From: Streptomyces sp. LUP47B
GTDB lineage: Bacteria > Actinomycetota > Actinomycetes > Streptomycetales > Streptomycetaceae
NCBI RefSeq assembly: GCF_001746295.1
Contig: NZ_MJAH01000002.1
Coordinates: forward strand, 73,485 to 137,484
Length of the DNA stretch: 64,000 bases
Direction: 5' to 3'
Part shown: positions 20,601-27,995 of the stretch, one piece after another
Position numbering within the stretch: position 1 is the stretch's first letter
Layout: every line of letters starts with the position of its first letter
The notes under the pieces: generated by a model
Seen by the model: only the letters and a program-made list of their open reading frames with translations
Databases searched by the model: none
Told to the model about the DNA's origin: nothing
Program-made: the position numbers and the translations under genes

Positions 20601-20887
20601 GCATCGGCCCGGTGGTCGGAACGCGCACCTGGGGCGGTGTCATCGGCATCGACAGCCGCTACCGCCTGGTCGACGGCACGCTGATCACCCAGCCCAAGTA
20701 CGCGTTCTGGCTGGAGGGTTACGAGTGGGGCGTGGAGAACCACGGGGTGGACCCGGACGTGGAGGTGGTGCAGAGGCCGCAGGACCACGCGGCCGGCCGG
20801 GACGCACAGCTGGACGAGGCGGTGCGGATCGCCCTGGAGGCACTGGAGAGCAGTCCTGCCAAGATTCCGCCGACCCTGCCTGACTAA
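17672..20887 (+). CDS. Tricorn protease homolog (S41 family)
   Basis: 1071-aa cytosolic peptidase that probably degrades oligopeptides released by the proteasome or Clp. The N-terminal two thirds are WD/propeller blades (many SPDG and DG-S-L repeats), followed by a core with a PDZ domain (residues ~760-860) and an S41 catalytic region. The likely nucleophile is S964 in NEFSGSDGD. The Asp/Glu-rich patch TPDSEGTP near residue 540 is probably a linker. GTG 17672 lies 6 nt after TAGGGT (17660-17665), fitting a leaderless transcript. Tricorn homologs are common in Streptomyces. Confidence 0.93.
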   Translation: MTQPATSAYLRFPHLQGELVAFTAEDDVWLAPLDGGRAWRVSADNVPVTHPRISPDGTTVAWTSARDGAPEVHIAPVDGGPSRRLTHWGSARTQVRGWTPDGEVLAITTHGQASLRRSWAHTVPLDGGPGTTLPYGPVGQVAYGPATVILSAPMGREAAWWKRYRGGTAGKLWIDPEGDGEFVRLHEELDGNLEYPVWAGDRIAFLSDHEGTGAVYSSLADGSDLRRHTPLDGYYARHAAGDGTRVVYTSAGELWILDDLDGAEPRRLEVRLGGQRADRQPFPVDASRWFGSAAPDHTARGSAVAVRGAVHWVTHRSGPARALAAEPGVRARLPRTFRTEGEEWVVWVTDAEGDDALEFAPATGLAPGATPRRLAAGQLGRVLGLAMAPDGSRAAVAAHDGRVLLVERETGEVREVDRSEDGDVRGLTFSPDSAWLAWSHPGPAPLCQLRLANTTDLSVTEATPLRFQDYAPAFTLDGKHLAFLSNRSFDPVYDEHVFDLAFVVGDRPHLITLAATTPSPFGPQRHGRPFEAPDKDETPDSEGTPATRIDLEGLADRIVPFPVEAGRYSNLRAAKDGVLWLRHPVQGVLGSSRATPDDPDPKTDLQRYDLAQQRLEHLAVDADHFAVSGDGKRVLLWTDGRLKVVPSDRRASNDDDSDTNISVDLGRIRQTVDPSAEWRQMYAETGRIMRDHFWRPDMSGVDWDGVLDRYRPVLDRLATHDDLVDLLWEVHGELGTSHAYVTPRGGHGHGPRQGLLGADISRHEDGPQGSAQWRIDRILPTETSDPDARSPLAAPGVAVRAGDAIVAVGGHPVDPVTGPGPLLVGTAGKPIELTISPSGGGELRHAVVVPISDEEPLRYHAWVADRRAHVHEKSGGRLGYLHVPDMQAPGWAQIHRDLRVEVAREGLVVDVRENRGGHTSQLVVEKLARRIVGWALPRGMRAYSYPRDAPRGPVVAVANEFSGSDGDIVNAAIKALGIGPVVGTRTWGGVIGIDSRYRLVDGTLITQPKYAFWLEGYEWGVENHGVDPDVEVVQRPQDHAAGRDAQLDEAVRIALEALESSPAKIPPTLPD

Positions 20888-20920
20888 GATGCCCCCGAGA
20901 TCCGAGGCGAAAGGAACACC

Positions 20921-21274
20921 ATGCCAGGGGAACCCCAGGACGACTGCCTGTTCTGCAAGATCGTCGAAGGCCACATCCCGGCGACGATCGTCCGGGAGAC
21001 GGACACCACCGTCGCCTTCCGGGACATCAACCCCCAGGCACCCACCCACGTCCTGGTGATCCCCAAGGCCCACTACGAGACCGCCGCGGTGCTCGCCGCC
21101 GCCGCGCCCGAGCTCGCCGCCGACGTCCTGCGCGAGACCCAGGCCGTCGCCGACGACGAGAAGCTGGAGAGCTACCGCACGGTCTTCAACACCGGCAGCG
21201 GCGCCGGCCAGACCGTCTGGCACGCCCACGCCCACGTGATCGGCGGCCGCGGTCTGCACTGGCCGCCCGGATAA
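20921..21274 (+). CDS. HIT family protein (HinT-like nucleotide hydrolase)
   Basis: 117-aa histidine-triad protein. CLFCKIVEGHIPA gives the N-terminal zinc-type Cys pair and HAHAHVIGG the catalytic H-x-H-x-H triad near the C-terminus. HinT enzymes hydrolyse AMP-N conjugates such as aminoacyl-AMP. ATG 20921 has an AAAGGA ribosome site about 7 nt upstream. A TAAGAT hexamer overlapping the tricorn stop (20885-20890) could provide its own promoter. RNase Z follows after 6 bp. Confidence 0.93.
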   Translation: MPGEPQDDCLFCKIVEGHIPATIVRETDTTVAFRDINPQAPTHVLVIPKAHYETAAVLAAAAPELAADVLRETQAVADDEKLESYRTVFNTGSGAGQTVWHAHAHVIGGRGLHWPPG

Positions 21275-21280
21275 CCCACG

Positions 21281-22186
21281 GTGTCCGTACGTGAATTGGT
21301 CGTCCTCGGCACAGCCAGCCAGGTCCCCACAAGGCACCGCAACCACAACGGCTATCTGCTGCGGTGGGACGGCGAGGGCATCCTCCTCGACCCCGGAGAG
21401 GGCACCCAGCGTCAGATGCTGCGCGCCGGGGTCGCCGCCCACGACCTCAACCGTATCTGTGTCACCCACTTCCACGGCGACCACTCCCTCGGCCTCGCGG
21501 GCGTGATCCAGCGCATCAACCTCGACCGGGTCCCGCACGAGGTCACCGCCCACTACCCGAAGTCGGGGCAGCGCTTCTTCGACCGGCTGCGATACGCGAC
21601 GGCGTACCGGGAGACCGTCCGGCTCACCGAGGCACCGGTCAGCGAGGACGGGGTCATCGCGCGCACCGGCGGCTACACCCTCCAGGCCCGCAAGCTCTCC
21701 CATCCCGTCGAGTCCTACGGCTATCTCCTCAGCGAAGCCGACGGCCGCCGCATGCTTCCCGACCGCCTCGCCGCGCACGGCATCAAGGGGCCCGACGTCG
21801 GACGGATCCAGAGGGAGGGCTCTCTGAACGGCGTCCTTCTCGACGACGTCAGCGAGATCCGCCGGGGTCAGCGCTTCGCGTTCGTCATGGACACCCGCCT
21901 CTGCGACGGCGTCCACGCCCTCGCGGAGGGCTGCGACCTGCTCGTCATCGAGTCGACCTTCCTTGACGAGGACGAGCAACTAGCCGTGGAGCACGGCCAT
22001 CTGACCGCCGGTCAGGCCGCGAGGGTCGCCCGGGACGCCGGCGTACGGCATCTCGTGCTCACGCACTTCAGTCAGCGCTACTCCGAACCGGAGGAGTTCG
22101 AGCGGCAGGCGCGGGCGGCCGGCTACGAGGGCGAGCTGACCGTGGCCCACGACCTCCTGCGGGTCCCGGTTCCGAAACGGCGATAA
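21281..22186 (+). CDS. rnz: Ribonuclease Z
   Basis: 301-aa tRNA 3'-processing endonuclease of the MBL fold. The motif [11 protein letters not shown] binds the two zinc ions, and [10 protein letters not shown] and LTHFSQRY supply further ligands. The N-terminal [22 protein letters not shown] is characteristic of RNase Z. GTG 21281 follows the HIT stop by 6 bp, so the two genes are probably co-transcribed. Cytosolic. Confidence 0.94.
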   Translation: MSVRELVVLGTASQVPTRHRNHNGYLLRWDGEGILLDPGEGTQRQMLRAGVAAHDLNRICVTHFHGDHSLGLAGVIQRINLDRVPHEVTAHYPKSGQRFFDRLRYATAYRETVRLTEAPVSEDGVIARTGGYTLQARKLSHPVESYGYLLSEADGRRMLPDRLAAHGIKGPDVGRIQREGSLNGVLLDDVSEIRRGQRFAFVMDTRLCDGVHALAEGCDLLVIESTFLDEDEQLAVEHGHLTAGQAARVARDAGVRHLVLTHFSQRYSEPEEFERQARAAGYEGELTVAHDLLRVPVPKRR

Positions 22187-22206
22187 AGCAGCCGTACGAT
22201 GCTTTG

Positions 22207-23196
22207 ATGTCCCTCCCCAAAGCTGAACTGCACCTGCACATCGAAGGCACCCTGGAGCCGGAGCTGGCTTTCGAGCTGGCCGCGCGCAACGGCGTCGAGC
22301 TGCCGTACGCCGACACGGACACGCTCCGCGAGGCGTACCGGTTCGAGGACCTCCAGTCCTTTCTGAACCTGTACTACGAGCTCATGGCCGTCCTGCGCAC
22401 CGAGCGGGACTTCGAGGACCTGGCGAACGCCTATCTCGCCCGGGCCGCCGCGCAGGGGGTGCGGCACGCGGAGATCTTCTTCGACCCGCAGGCGCACATC
22501 GCGCGGGGCGTGGAGATGGGGACGGTCGTCGAGGGGCTGTGGCGGGCGCTGGCCCGCAGCGAGGCCGTGCACGGCGTCTCCACGCAGCTGATCATGTGCT
22601 TCCTGCGGGACGAGTCCGCCGAGTCCGCTCTCGAGACCCTCGCGGCCGCCAAGCCGTATCTCGACCGGATCGTCGGTGTGGGGCTCGACTCCGCCGAGGT
22701 GGGGCATCCTCCGGTGAAGTTCCGCGAGGTGTACGAGGCCGCGGCGGAGCTGGGGCTGCGGCGGGTGGCTCACGCCGGGGAGGAGGGCCCGCCGGAGTAC
22801 ATCGTCGAGGCACTGGACGTGCTCGGGGTGGAGCGAATAGACCACGGCCTGCGGTGCATGGAGTCCCCGGAACTGGTGGCTCGTCTTGTGCGGGACCGGA
22901 TACCGCTGACGATGTGTCCGTTGTCCAACGTGCGGCTTCGTACGGTCGACGTGCTCGCCGACCATCCGTTGCCCGCGATGCTGGACGCCGGCTTGCTCTG
23001 CACGGTGAACTCCGACGACCCGGCGTACTTCGGGGGGTATGCGGGGGACAACTTCGACGCGGTGCGCTCGGCGCTGGGCCTGGGCGAGGAGACGTTGCGG
23101 GAGCTGGCCCGCAACTCCTTCCTCGCGTCCTTCCTGGAGCATGATGAGGAGCTGCGGGCCCGGTATCTTGCGGAAGTTGATACGTACGAGTTCTGA
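22207..23196 (+). CDS. add: Adenosine deaminase
   Basis: 329-aa metal-dependent TIM-barrel deaminase converting adenosine to inosine, or possibly related adenine compounds. Motifs: KAELHLHIEGT (HxH metal ligands), AHAGEEG (His and catalytic Glu), DHGLRCME, CPLSNVRL and NSDDPAYF. ATG 22207 is preferred over TTG 22204. It is 6 nt after a clean -10 hexamer TACGAT (22195-22200), so the message may be leaderless. It converges on the MFS gene across repeat copy 4. Confidence 0.93.
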   Translation: MSLPKAELHLHIEGTLEPELAFELAARNGVELPYADTDTLREAYRFEDLQSFLNLYYELMAVLRTERDFEDLANAYLARAAAQGVRHAEIFFDPQAHIARGVEMGTVVEGLWRALARSEAVHGVSTQLIMCFLRDESAESALETLAAAKPYLDRIVGVGLDSAEVGHPPVKFREVYEAAAELGLRRVAHAGEEGPPEYIVEALDVLGVERIDHGLRCMESPELVARLVRDRIPLTMCPLSNVRLRTVDVLADHPLPAMLDAGLLCTVNSDDPAYFGGYAGDNFDAVRSALGLGEETLRELARNSFLASFLEHDEELRARYLAEVDTYEF

Positions 23197-23223
23197 GGTG
23201 CTTTGTCGGGGTGCGGGCCGGTG

Positions 23224-23288
23224 GGGGCTGGTCGCGCCCACGCGGCGGAGCCGCATATTGACACAGCCCCGCGCCCCTGAAGGGGCGC
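23224..23288 (+). repeat. Nested-hairpin element copy 4 with an additional terminator hairpin
   Basis: The outer stem GGGGCTG (23224-23230)/CAGCCCC (23264-23270) encloses the inner GCGGC/GCCGC hairpin. The terminal GCGCCCCT (23271-23278) also pairs with AGGGGCGC (23281-23288) across a 2-nt GA, giving a second perfect 8-bp hairpin. It lies between the convergent add and MFS genes. Confidence 0.85.
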
Positions 23289-23289
23289 C

Positions 23290-24477
23290 TCACGCCGCCG
23301 TCGCCTTGTCGTAGGCCTGGGTCTCCACCGGGATCTCCACCACCGGCAGCGCGCGCCTGCCCGCGCCCATCGCCACCGCCGTCATCGGTACGGCTATCAG
23401 CAGCAGGCCCGCTGCCAGGACCGTGCCCATCACGGTGAAGCCGGCCTCGGATGCGAGCAGGCTTCCCGTCAGGGGACCCGCTGCCGTACCCAATGACGAG
23501 GCCGAGCCGACCAGGACCGCCCAGCGGCCGCGGGGATCCAGGGACGCGGCCAGGCCGATGACGTACGACAGGACGATCGGGTAGAGCGTGTTCCACGCGA
23601 TCTCGCCGGACGCGAAGGACGGCAGGTCGGTCGCGGAGGCGCTGAGGGCGATGCAGGCGGCGATGAGGACGGTGCCGCCGCCGACGGGGAGCGCGCGGCC
23701 GAGGCGTGGGCCCAGGGCGCCCGCGCCGACGACGCCCAGCAGGCCCGCGCCGAGGGCGATCGCGAAGACCGCGCCGACGGTCGCCTCGGAGAGGTGGGCC
23801 TGGGTGAGGCCGATGCGGCCGCTGACGCCCCAGAGGGCGTTCTGGGCGAGGGACCAGCAGAGCAGGGTGCCGGCGAGGAGGAGGCCGGCCCGGGGGTGGG
23901 GGAGCGGGGCGGGTGTCTCCCGGGTTCGGGCGGGGGCCGTGGCGAGGGGGAGACGGCCCGTCAGGGGCCAGACCGCCAGCGCGGTGAGGGCGATCGCGGC
24001 CAACGGCTGGCCGTGGCCGGGGCCCAGGTGGGGGACGGTCAGGTAGACGGCGCCCGCGAGTGCGGAGACGCCGAGGAGGCCGACCGTGGTGGTGCGGTGC
24101 GGGTCCGGCTGGGCGGCGATGCCGGTGGCGGCCACCGCCGTCGACGTACCGGATCCGAAGCCGCCGATCAGCGCGCCCACGACGACGGCCGGGACGGCGT
24201 GGGCGAGGGCGGCGCCGCCGTAGCCGAGACCGGCGAGGGTGAGGCCGATGCGGGCGAGGGTGCGGGGCCCGAAGCGGTCGACGCGGGAGGCGAGCAGGAA
24301 GCCTGCCGCCGCCGAACTCAGCAGCAGCGCGCTGCCGACGGCGCCCGCCTCGGTGGCGGTGAGGGCAAGCCCGGAGTCGAGCCTGCCGACGGTGGTCGGG
24401 AGGAGGTAGGGGGCGAGGTACCCGGCCGTGAAAAGGGCAATGAGGGGCCAGGGCAGGGTGGTGCGTGGGGCGGACAC
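23290..24477 (-). CDS. MFS transporter
   Basis: 395-aa, about 12 hydrophobic segments beginning LPWPLIALFTAGYLAPYLLP. It is a compact major-facilitator protein with the DRFGPRTLARIG loop 2-3 motif near residue 66. It lies on the same strand downstream of the IclR regulator, separated by 187 bp and a terminator-like hairpin. Proximity to glucarate genes makes sugar-acid transport possible, but the sequence looks more like a drug/metabolite exporter than the longer GudP-type carriers. Confidence 0.85.
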   Translation of the reverse strand: MSAPRTTLPWPLIALFTAGYLAPYLLPTTVGRLDSGLALTATEAGAVGSALLLSSAAAGFLLASRVDRFGPRTLARIGLTLAGLGYGGAALAHAVPAVVVGALIGGFGSGTSTAVAATGIAAQPDPHRTTTVGLLGVSALAGAVYLTVPHLGPGHGQPLAAIALTALAVWPLTGRLPLATAPARTRETPAPLPHPRAGLLLAGTLLCWSLAQNALWGVSGRIGLTQAHLSEATVGAVFAIALGAGLLGVVGAGALGPRLGRALPVGGGTVLIAACIALSASATDLPSFASGEIAWNTLYPIVLSYVIGLAASLDPRGRWAVLVGSASSLGTAAGPLTGSLLASEAGFTVMGTVLAAGLLLIAVPMTAVAMGAGRRALPVVEIPVETQAYDKATAA

Positions 24478-24640
24478 GGGCGTTCCCAGGGCATGCGAAA
24501 GAAGCGGCTCAAAAGGGGGTGGAGCGCAGGCCGTCGACGGACAGGAACGCGCGAAGAATTTGTATCAAGCACGCGGTTGCGGAAGAAGCCCAGGGTGCGT
24601 GATGTGGCTCACGTTTCGTTTGGGATGAGGGAAGCCGGGT

Positions 24641-24666
24641 AAAAGCGAGCGCCCCGGGGGCCCGCT
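24641..24666 (-). terminator. Terminator of the iclR-type gene
   Basis: On the minus strand, arms AGCG/CGCT and CCCC/GGGG form a hairpin overlapping the stop codon and followed by TTTT (plus-strand AAAA 24641-24644). One of the few terminators here with a T-run. Confidence 0.6.
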
Positions 24667-25447
24667 AACGCCAGCTGGACGCGCCGCCCGCGCCCGGCGC
24701 CGTCGCCTCGATCTTGCCCCTGATCTCGCGCATCACCGCGATGATCTGCTGCTCGTGTTCCGGCGTCAGACGCGCGACCGGGACCGAGCAGCTGATGGCG
24801 TCCTGTGCGGGGGAGTCGTAGCGCAGACAGAACCCGAAGCCGACGATGCCGAGGACGCCTTCCTCGCGGTCGATCGAGTAGCCGCGTGCGCGGACCGCGG
24901 CGAGGTCGGTCAGCAGGGACTCGCGGGTGGTGTGGGAGTTCGGGGTGAGTGCCTCGTACGGCCCCTCGGGGAGCCTCTCGTCGGGCCACTCGGCCAGCAG
25001 CGCCTTGCCCAGGGCGCCGACGTGCGCGGGCAGCCGGCGGCCCACCCTGCTGATCGTCCTCAGGTATTCGTGCGACTCGCGCGTCGCCAGATAGGCCACG
25101 TCCCGGCCGTCGAGCCGGCCCATGTGGATCGTCTCGCCCAGCGCCTGGGACGCCTCGTCGAGATACGGCCGTACGACCCGCACCCGCGGGTCGGAGTCCA
25201 GATAGCTGGTGCCGGTGAGCAGGGCGTGGATGCCGATGCCGTAGAGGGAGCCGGTGATGTCGGTGCGGACCCAGCCGCGCGAGATCAGGGTCTGGAGCAG
25301 CGCGTACATCGAACTGCGCGGCACCGCCAGCGCGTCCGCGAGCTCCTGGAGCCGGGCCGGGCGGTCGCCGCGCGCGGCCAGCAGTTCGAGGAGCTCGACC
25401 GTGCGGGCCGCCGACTTCACCTCGCGGACGCCACCTGTCTCTGACAT
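24665..25447 (-). CDS. IclR family transcriptional regulator
   Basis: 260 aa. The N-terminal winged HTH (RTVELLELLAARGD ... ALAVPRSSMYALLQTLISRGW) is followed by the IclR ligand-binding domain (residues ~80-250) with GKALLAEWPDE and FCLRYDSPAQDAISCSVPV. ATG 25447 (MSETGGVREVKSA) is chosen. It diverges from kdgD-gudD, so it probably represses the glucarate operon in response to an acid-sugar intermediate. Confidence 0.92.
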   Translation of the reverse strand: MSETGGVREVKSAARTVELLELLAARGDRPARLQELADALAVPRSSMYALLQTLISRGWVRTDITGSLYGIGIHALLTGTSYLDSDPRVRVVRPYLDEASQALGETIHMGRLDGRDVAYLATRESHEYLRTISRVGRRLPAHVGALGKALLAEWPDERLPEGPYEALTPNSHTTRESLLTDLAAVRARGYSIDREEGVLGIVGFGFCLRYDSPAQDAISCSVPVARLTPEHEQQIIAVMREIRGKIEATAPGAGGASSWR

Positions 25448-25488
25448 GCGCCGATGGTAATAGGCCCCCCGAACCCCGTGCCGACCCA

Positions 25489-25517
25489 TTGACGGACGGG
25501 ATTCGCATATCTAACCT
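25489..25517 (+). promoter_or_regulatory. kdgD-gudD promoter
   Basis: TTGACG (25489-25494), 17 bp, TAACCT (25512-25517): a near-consensus HrdB-type promoter. The predicted start is about 25524, giving a ~33-nt leader before kdgD. Confidence 0.75.
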
Positions 25518-25523
25518 TCATCT

Positions 25524-25546
25524 CCATACGTAGATATGGTCTACAT
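25524..25546 (+). promoter_or_regulatory. Candidate IclR-type operator
   Basis: Two overlapping inverted repeats lie right at the predicted transcription start: CCATA-N6-TATGG (25524-25539) and GTAGA-TATGG-TCTAC (25530-25544). Placement from +1 to about +20 fits a repressor site for the divergent IclR-type regulator. Confidence 0.6.
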
Positions 25547-25556
25547 GGGGAGATGA

Positions 25557-26507
25557 ATGAGGGTGACCCTCGACCCGGACACGGCCCGACGACTGCGGGA
25601 CGGCATGGCACGCGGTGTGCTGTCGTTCCCGCTCACGAGCTTCCACGACGACGGCACCCTCGACCCGGACGGCTTCCGCGCCCATGTCGCCGCCCAGATC
25701 GCCACCGGCCCCGGCGCGCTCTTCCCCGCCTGCGGCACCGGTGAGTTCTTCTCGCTGGACGAGGACGAGTACCGGCAGGTCGTCACCATCGCGGTCGAGG
25801 AGGCCGGCGGCCGGCTGCCCGTCGTCGCCGGAATCGGCTACGGCTGGGCGCAGGCCGTTCGTTTCGCCCGGATCGCCGAGGAGGCGGGCGCGGACGCGCT
25901 GCTGGTCCTCCCGCACTACCTGGTCGCCGCCCCGCAGGACGGGCTGGTCGCGCAGCTGGAGCAGATCGCGGCGCGGACGCGGCTGCCGCTCATCGCCTAC
26001 CAGCGTGGTCAAGTCGCCTTCGGCGTGAGCGCGTTCAGGCGGGTCGCCGCGATCCCCGGTGTCATCGGGCTCAAGGACGGACACAGCGACCTCGACCGGC
26101 TCCAGCGCCTCACGCTCGCCGCCCCCGAAGGCTTCCTGTTCTTCAACGGCGCCTCCACCGCCGAGATCCAGGCCCGCGCCTACGCCACCGTCGGTGTCCC
26201 CGCCTACTCCTCCGCCGTCCACGCCTTCGCCCCCGAGATCGCGAACGCCTTCTTCACCGCCCTGCGCGACGGCGACAAGGGCGACGGCACGGTCGAGAAA
26301 CTGCTGCGCGACTTCTACGTCCCGCTCGTCGAACTCCGCGACCGCGTGCCCGGATACGCCGTCTCGCTGGTGAAGGCGGCGGCACGACTGCGGGGACGTC
26401 CGGTCGGGCCGGTGCGCGCGCCGCTCACCGATCCGTCGGACGCCGACCTGGCCGACCTCCGCCTGCTGCTGACCGCCGGTCTCGACCTCGTAGGAGCCGC
26501 ACTGTGA
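25557..26507 (+). CDS. kdgD: 5-dehydro-4-deoxyglucarate dehydratase
   Basis: 316-aa DapA-superfamily TIM barrel. It should dehydrate and decarboxylate 5-keto-4-deoxyglucarate to 2,5-dioxopentanoate. The family-specific starts FPLTSFHDDGTLD and PACGTGEFFSLDEDEY are visible; the Schiff-base lysine is in VIGLKDGHSD and the tyrosine in PLIAYQRG. ATG 25557 follows GGGGAGA. Its stop overlaps the gudD start by 4 bp. The two products act in sequence, supporting the assignment; the next step (dioxopentanoate dehydrogenase) is not in this window. Confidence 0.92.
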   Translation: MRVTLDPDTARRLRDGMARGVLSFPLTSFHDDGTLDPDGFRAHVAAQIATGPGALFPACGTGEFFSLDEDEYRQVVTIAVEEAGGRLPVVAGIGYGWAQAVRFARIAEEAGADALLVLPHYLVAAPQDGLVAQLEQIAARTRLPLIAYQRGQVAFGVSAFRRVAAIPGVIGLKDGHSDLDRLQRLTLAAPEGFLFFNGASTAEIQARAYATVGVPAYSSAVHAFAPEIANAFFTALRDGDKGDGTVEKLLRDFYVPLVELRDRVPGYAVSLVKAAARLRGRPVGPVRAPLTDPSDADLADLRLLLTAGLDLVGAAL

Positions 26508-27793
26508 ACCTCACGATCACCGATGTCCGGCTGACGCCGATCCTCGTCGCCGATCCGCCGCTGCTGAACACACAGGGCGTCCACCAGCCGTACACGCCCC
26601 GGCTGATCGTCGAGGTCGAGACCGCGGACGGGGTCACGGGCGTCGGGGAGACGTACGGCGACACCAAGTACCTGGAGCTGGCCCGCCCCTTCGCCGCGAA
26701 GCTGATCGGACGTCAGGTCGGGGATCTGAACGGACTGTTCACGGTCGCGGACCAGGTGGCGGTCGATTCCTCCCGGGTCTCCGGGCAGGTGGACGTCGGC
26801 GGGCTGCGGGGAGTGCAGACCGCCGACAAGCTGCGTCTGTCCGTCGTCTCCGGCTTCGAGGTGGCCTGTCTCGACGCGCTGGGCAAGGCGCTCGGGCTGC
26901 CGGTGCACGCGCTGCTCGGGGGCAAGGTGCGGGACGCGGTCGAGTACAGCGCGTACCTGTTCTACAAGTGGGCCTCGCATCCTGAGGGCGTCGTCTCGGA
27001 GAAGGACGACTGGGGAGCGGCTGTCGACCCCGCGGGGGTGGTGGAGCAGGCCCGGTTGTTCACGGAGCGCTACGGCTTCACGTCCTTCAAGCTCAAGGGC
27101 GGGGTCTTCCCGCCGGACGAGGAGATCGCGGCGATGAGGGCGCTGGCCGAGGCGTTTCCCGGGCACCCGCTGCGGCTCGATCCCAACGGGGCCTGGAGCG
27201 TGTCGACCTCGCTGAAGGTGGCCGCGGAGCTCGGCGATGTTCTGGAGTACCTGGAGGATCCCGCGCTGGGGACGGCGGCCATGGCCGAGGTCTCCGCCAA
27301 GACCGATGTCCCGCTGGCCACCAACATGTGCGTGACGACCTTCGCGGAGATCAAGGAGGCGTTCGCCAAGAACGCGGTCCAGGTGGTGCTCTCGGACCAC
27401 CACTACTGGGGCGGGTTGCGGAACACCCAGCAACTCGCCGCGATCTGCCGGACGTTCGGGGTGGGAGTGTCCATGCACTCCAACACACATCTGGGGATCT
27501 CGCTGGCTGCGATGACGCATGTCGCGTCCACCGTGCCCAACCTCCACCACGCCTGTGACTCGCACTACCCGTGGCAGTCGGAGGACGTGCTCACCGAGCG
27601 CCTCAGCTTCGAGGACGGGGCCGTGAAGGTCTCCGACGCGCCCGGCCTCGGCGTCGAACTCGACCGGGAGAAGGTGGAGTTCCTGCATCGGCGGTGGCTC
27701 GATGACGACGGTTCACTGCGGGAGCGGGACGACGCCGCGGCCATGCGGGTGGCCGAGCCGGGCTGGGTCACGCCGGACGTGCCTCGCTGGTAG
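26504..27793 (+). CDS. gudD: Glucarate dehydratase
   Basis: 429-aa enolase-superfamily enzyme dehydrating D-glucarate to 5-keto-4-deoxyglucarate. Motifs include the TSFKLKGG lysine pair, metal ligands in RLDPNGAW and EYLEDP, LATNMCVTTF, and the catalytic histidine in VSMHSNTHLGISL. GTG 26504 overlaps the kdgD stop as GTGA, so the genes are translationally coupled. Regulation is probably by the divergent IclR-type protein. Confidence 0.93.
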   Translation: MNLTITDVRLTPILVADPPLLNTQGVHQPYTPRLIVEVETADGVTGVGETYGDTKYLELARPFAAKLIGRQVGDLNGLFTVADQVAVDSSRVSGQVDVGGLRGVQTADKLRLSVVSGFEVACLDALGKALGLPVHALLGGKVRDAVEYSAYLFYKWASHPEGVVSEKDDWGAAVDPAGVVEQARLFTERYGFTSFKLKGGVFPPDEEIAAMRALAEAFPGHPLRLDPNGAWSVSTSLKVAAELGDVLEYLEDPALGTAAMAEVSAKTDVPLATNMCVTTFAEIKEAFAKNAVQVVLSDHHYWGGLRNTQQLAAICRTFGVGVSMHSNTHLGISLAAMTHVASTVPNLHHACDSHYPWQSEDVLTERLSFEDGAVKVSDAPGLGVELDREKVEFLHRRWLDDDGSLRERDDAAAMRVAEPGWVTPDVPRW

Positions 27794-27995
27794 TGACGGC
27801 GCTTGGACGTACGGCCCCTCTCGCCGCGTCTGCTGTTCTGCCGGTCTGCGGAGGCGGGCCGTGACACGGCCCGGACGGCGCGCCCGGGACCTGCGACGGG
27901 CCTGACGTGGCGGGCGGGTCGCGGGTGAGCGCCGACGCGTTGTCGGCGGTGTGGTGCAGACTGGCCTGATCCGCACCACGTCCAGGGAGCGCACC
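27794..27995. other. Intergenic gap before the PfkB-type kinase
   Basis: About 200 bp of GC-rich sequence with no convincing small ORF. It should hold the kinase promoter; CAGACT at 27956-27961 is a possible -10. No terminator-quality hairpin was seen after gudD. Confidence 0.5.

Noticed and set aside
16619..21979. 1786-codon open frame on the minus strand opposite tricorn, HIT and RNase Z
   Set aside because: It is antisense to well-supported genes and its translation is low-complexity Gly/Val/Arg/Asp-rich, an artefact of G/C third positions. Only the last 130 codons (from 17011) look like a real gene.
25557..26507. Annotation as lysine-pathway dapA
   Set aside because: The N-terminal FPLTSF/ACGTGEFF signature and coupling to gudD fit 5-dehydro-4-deoxyglucarate dehydratase better.
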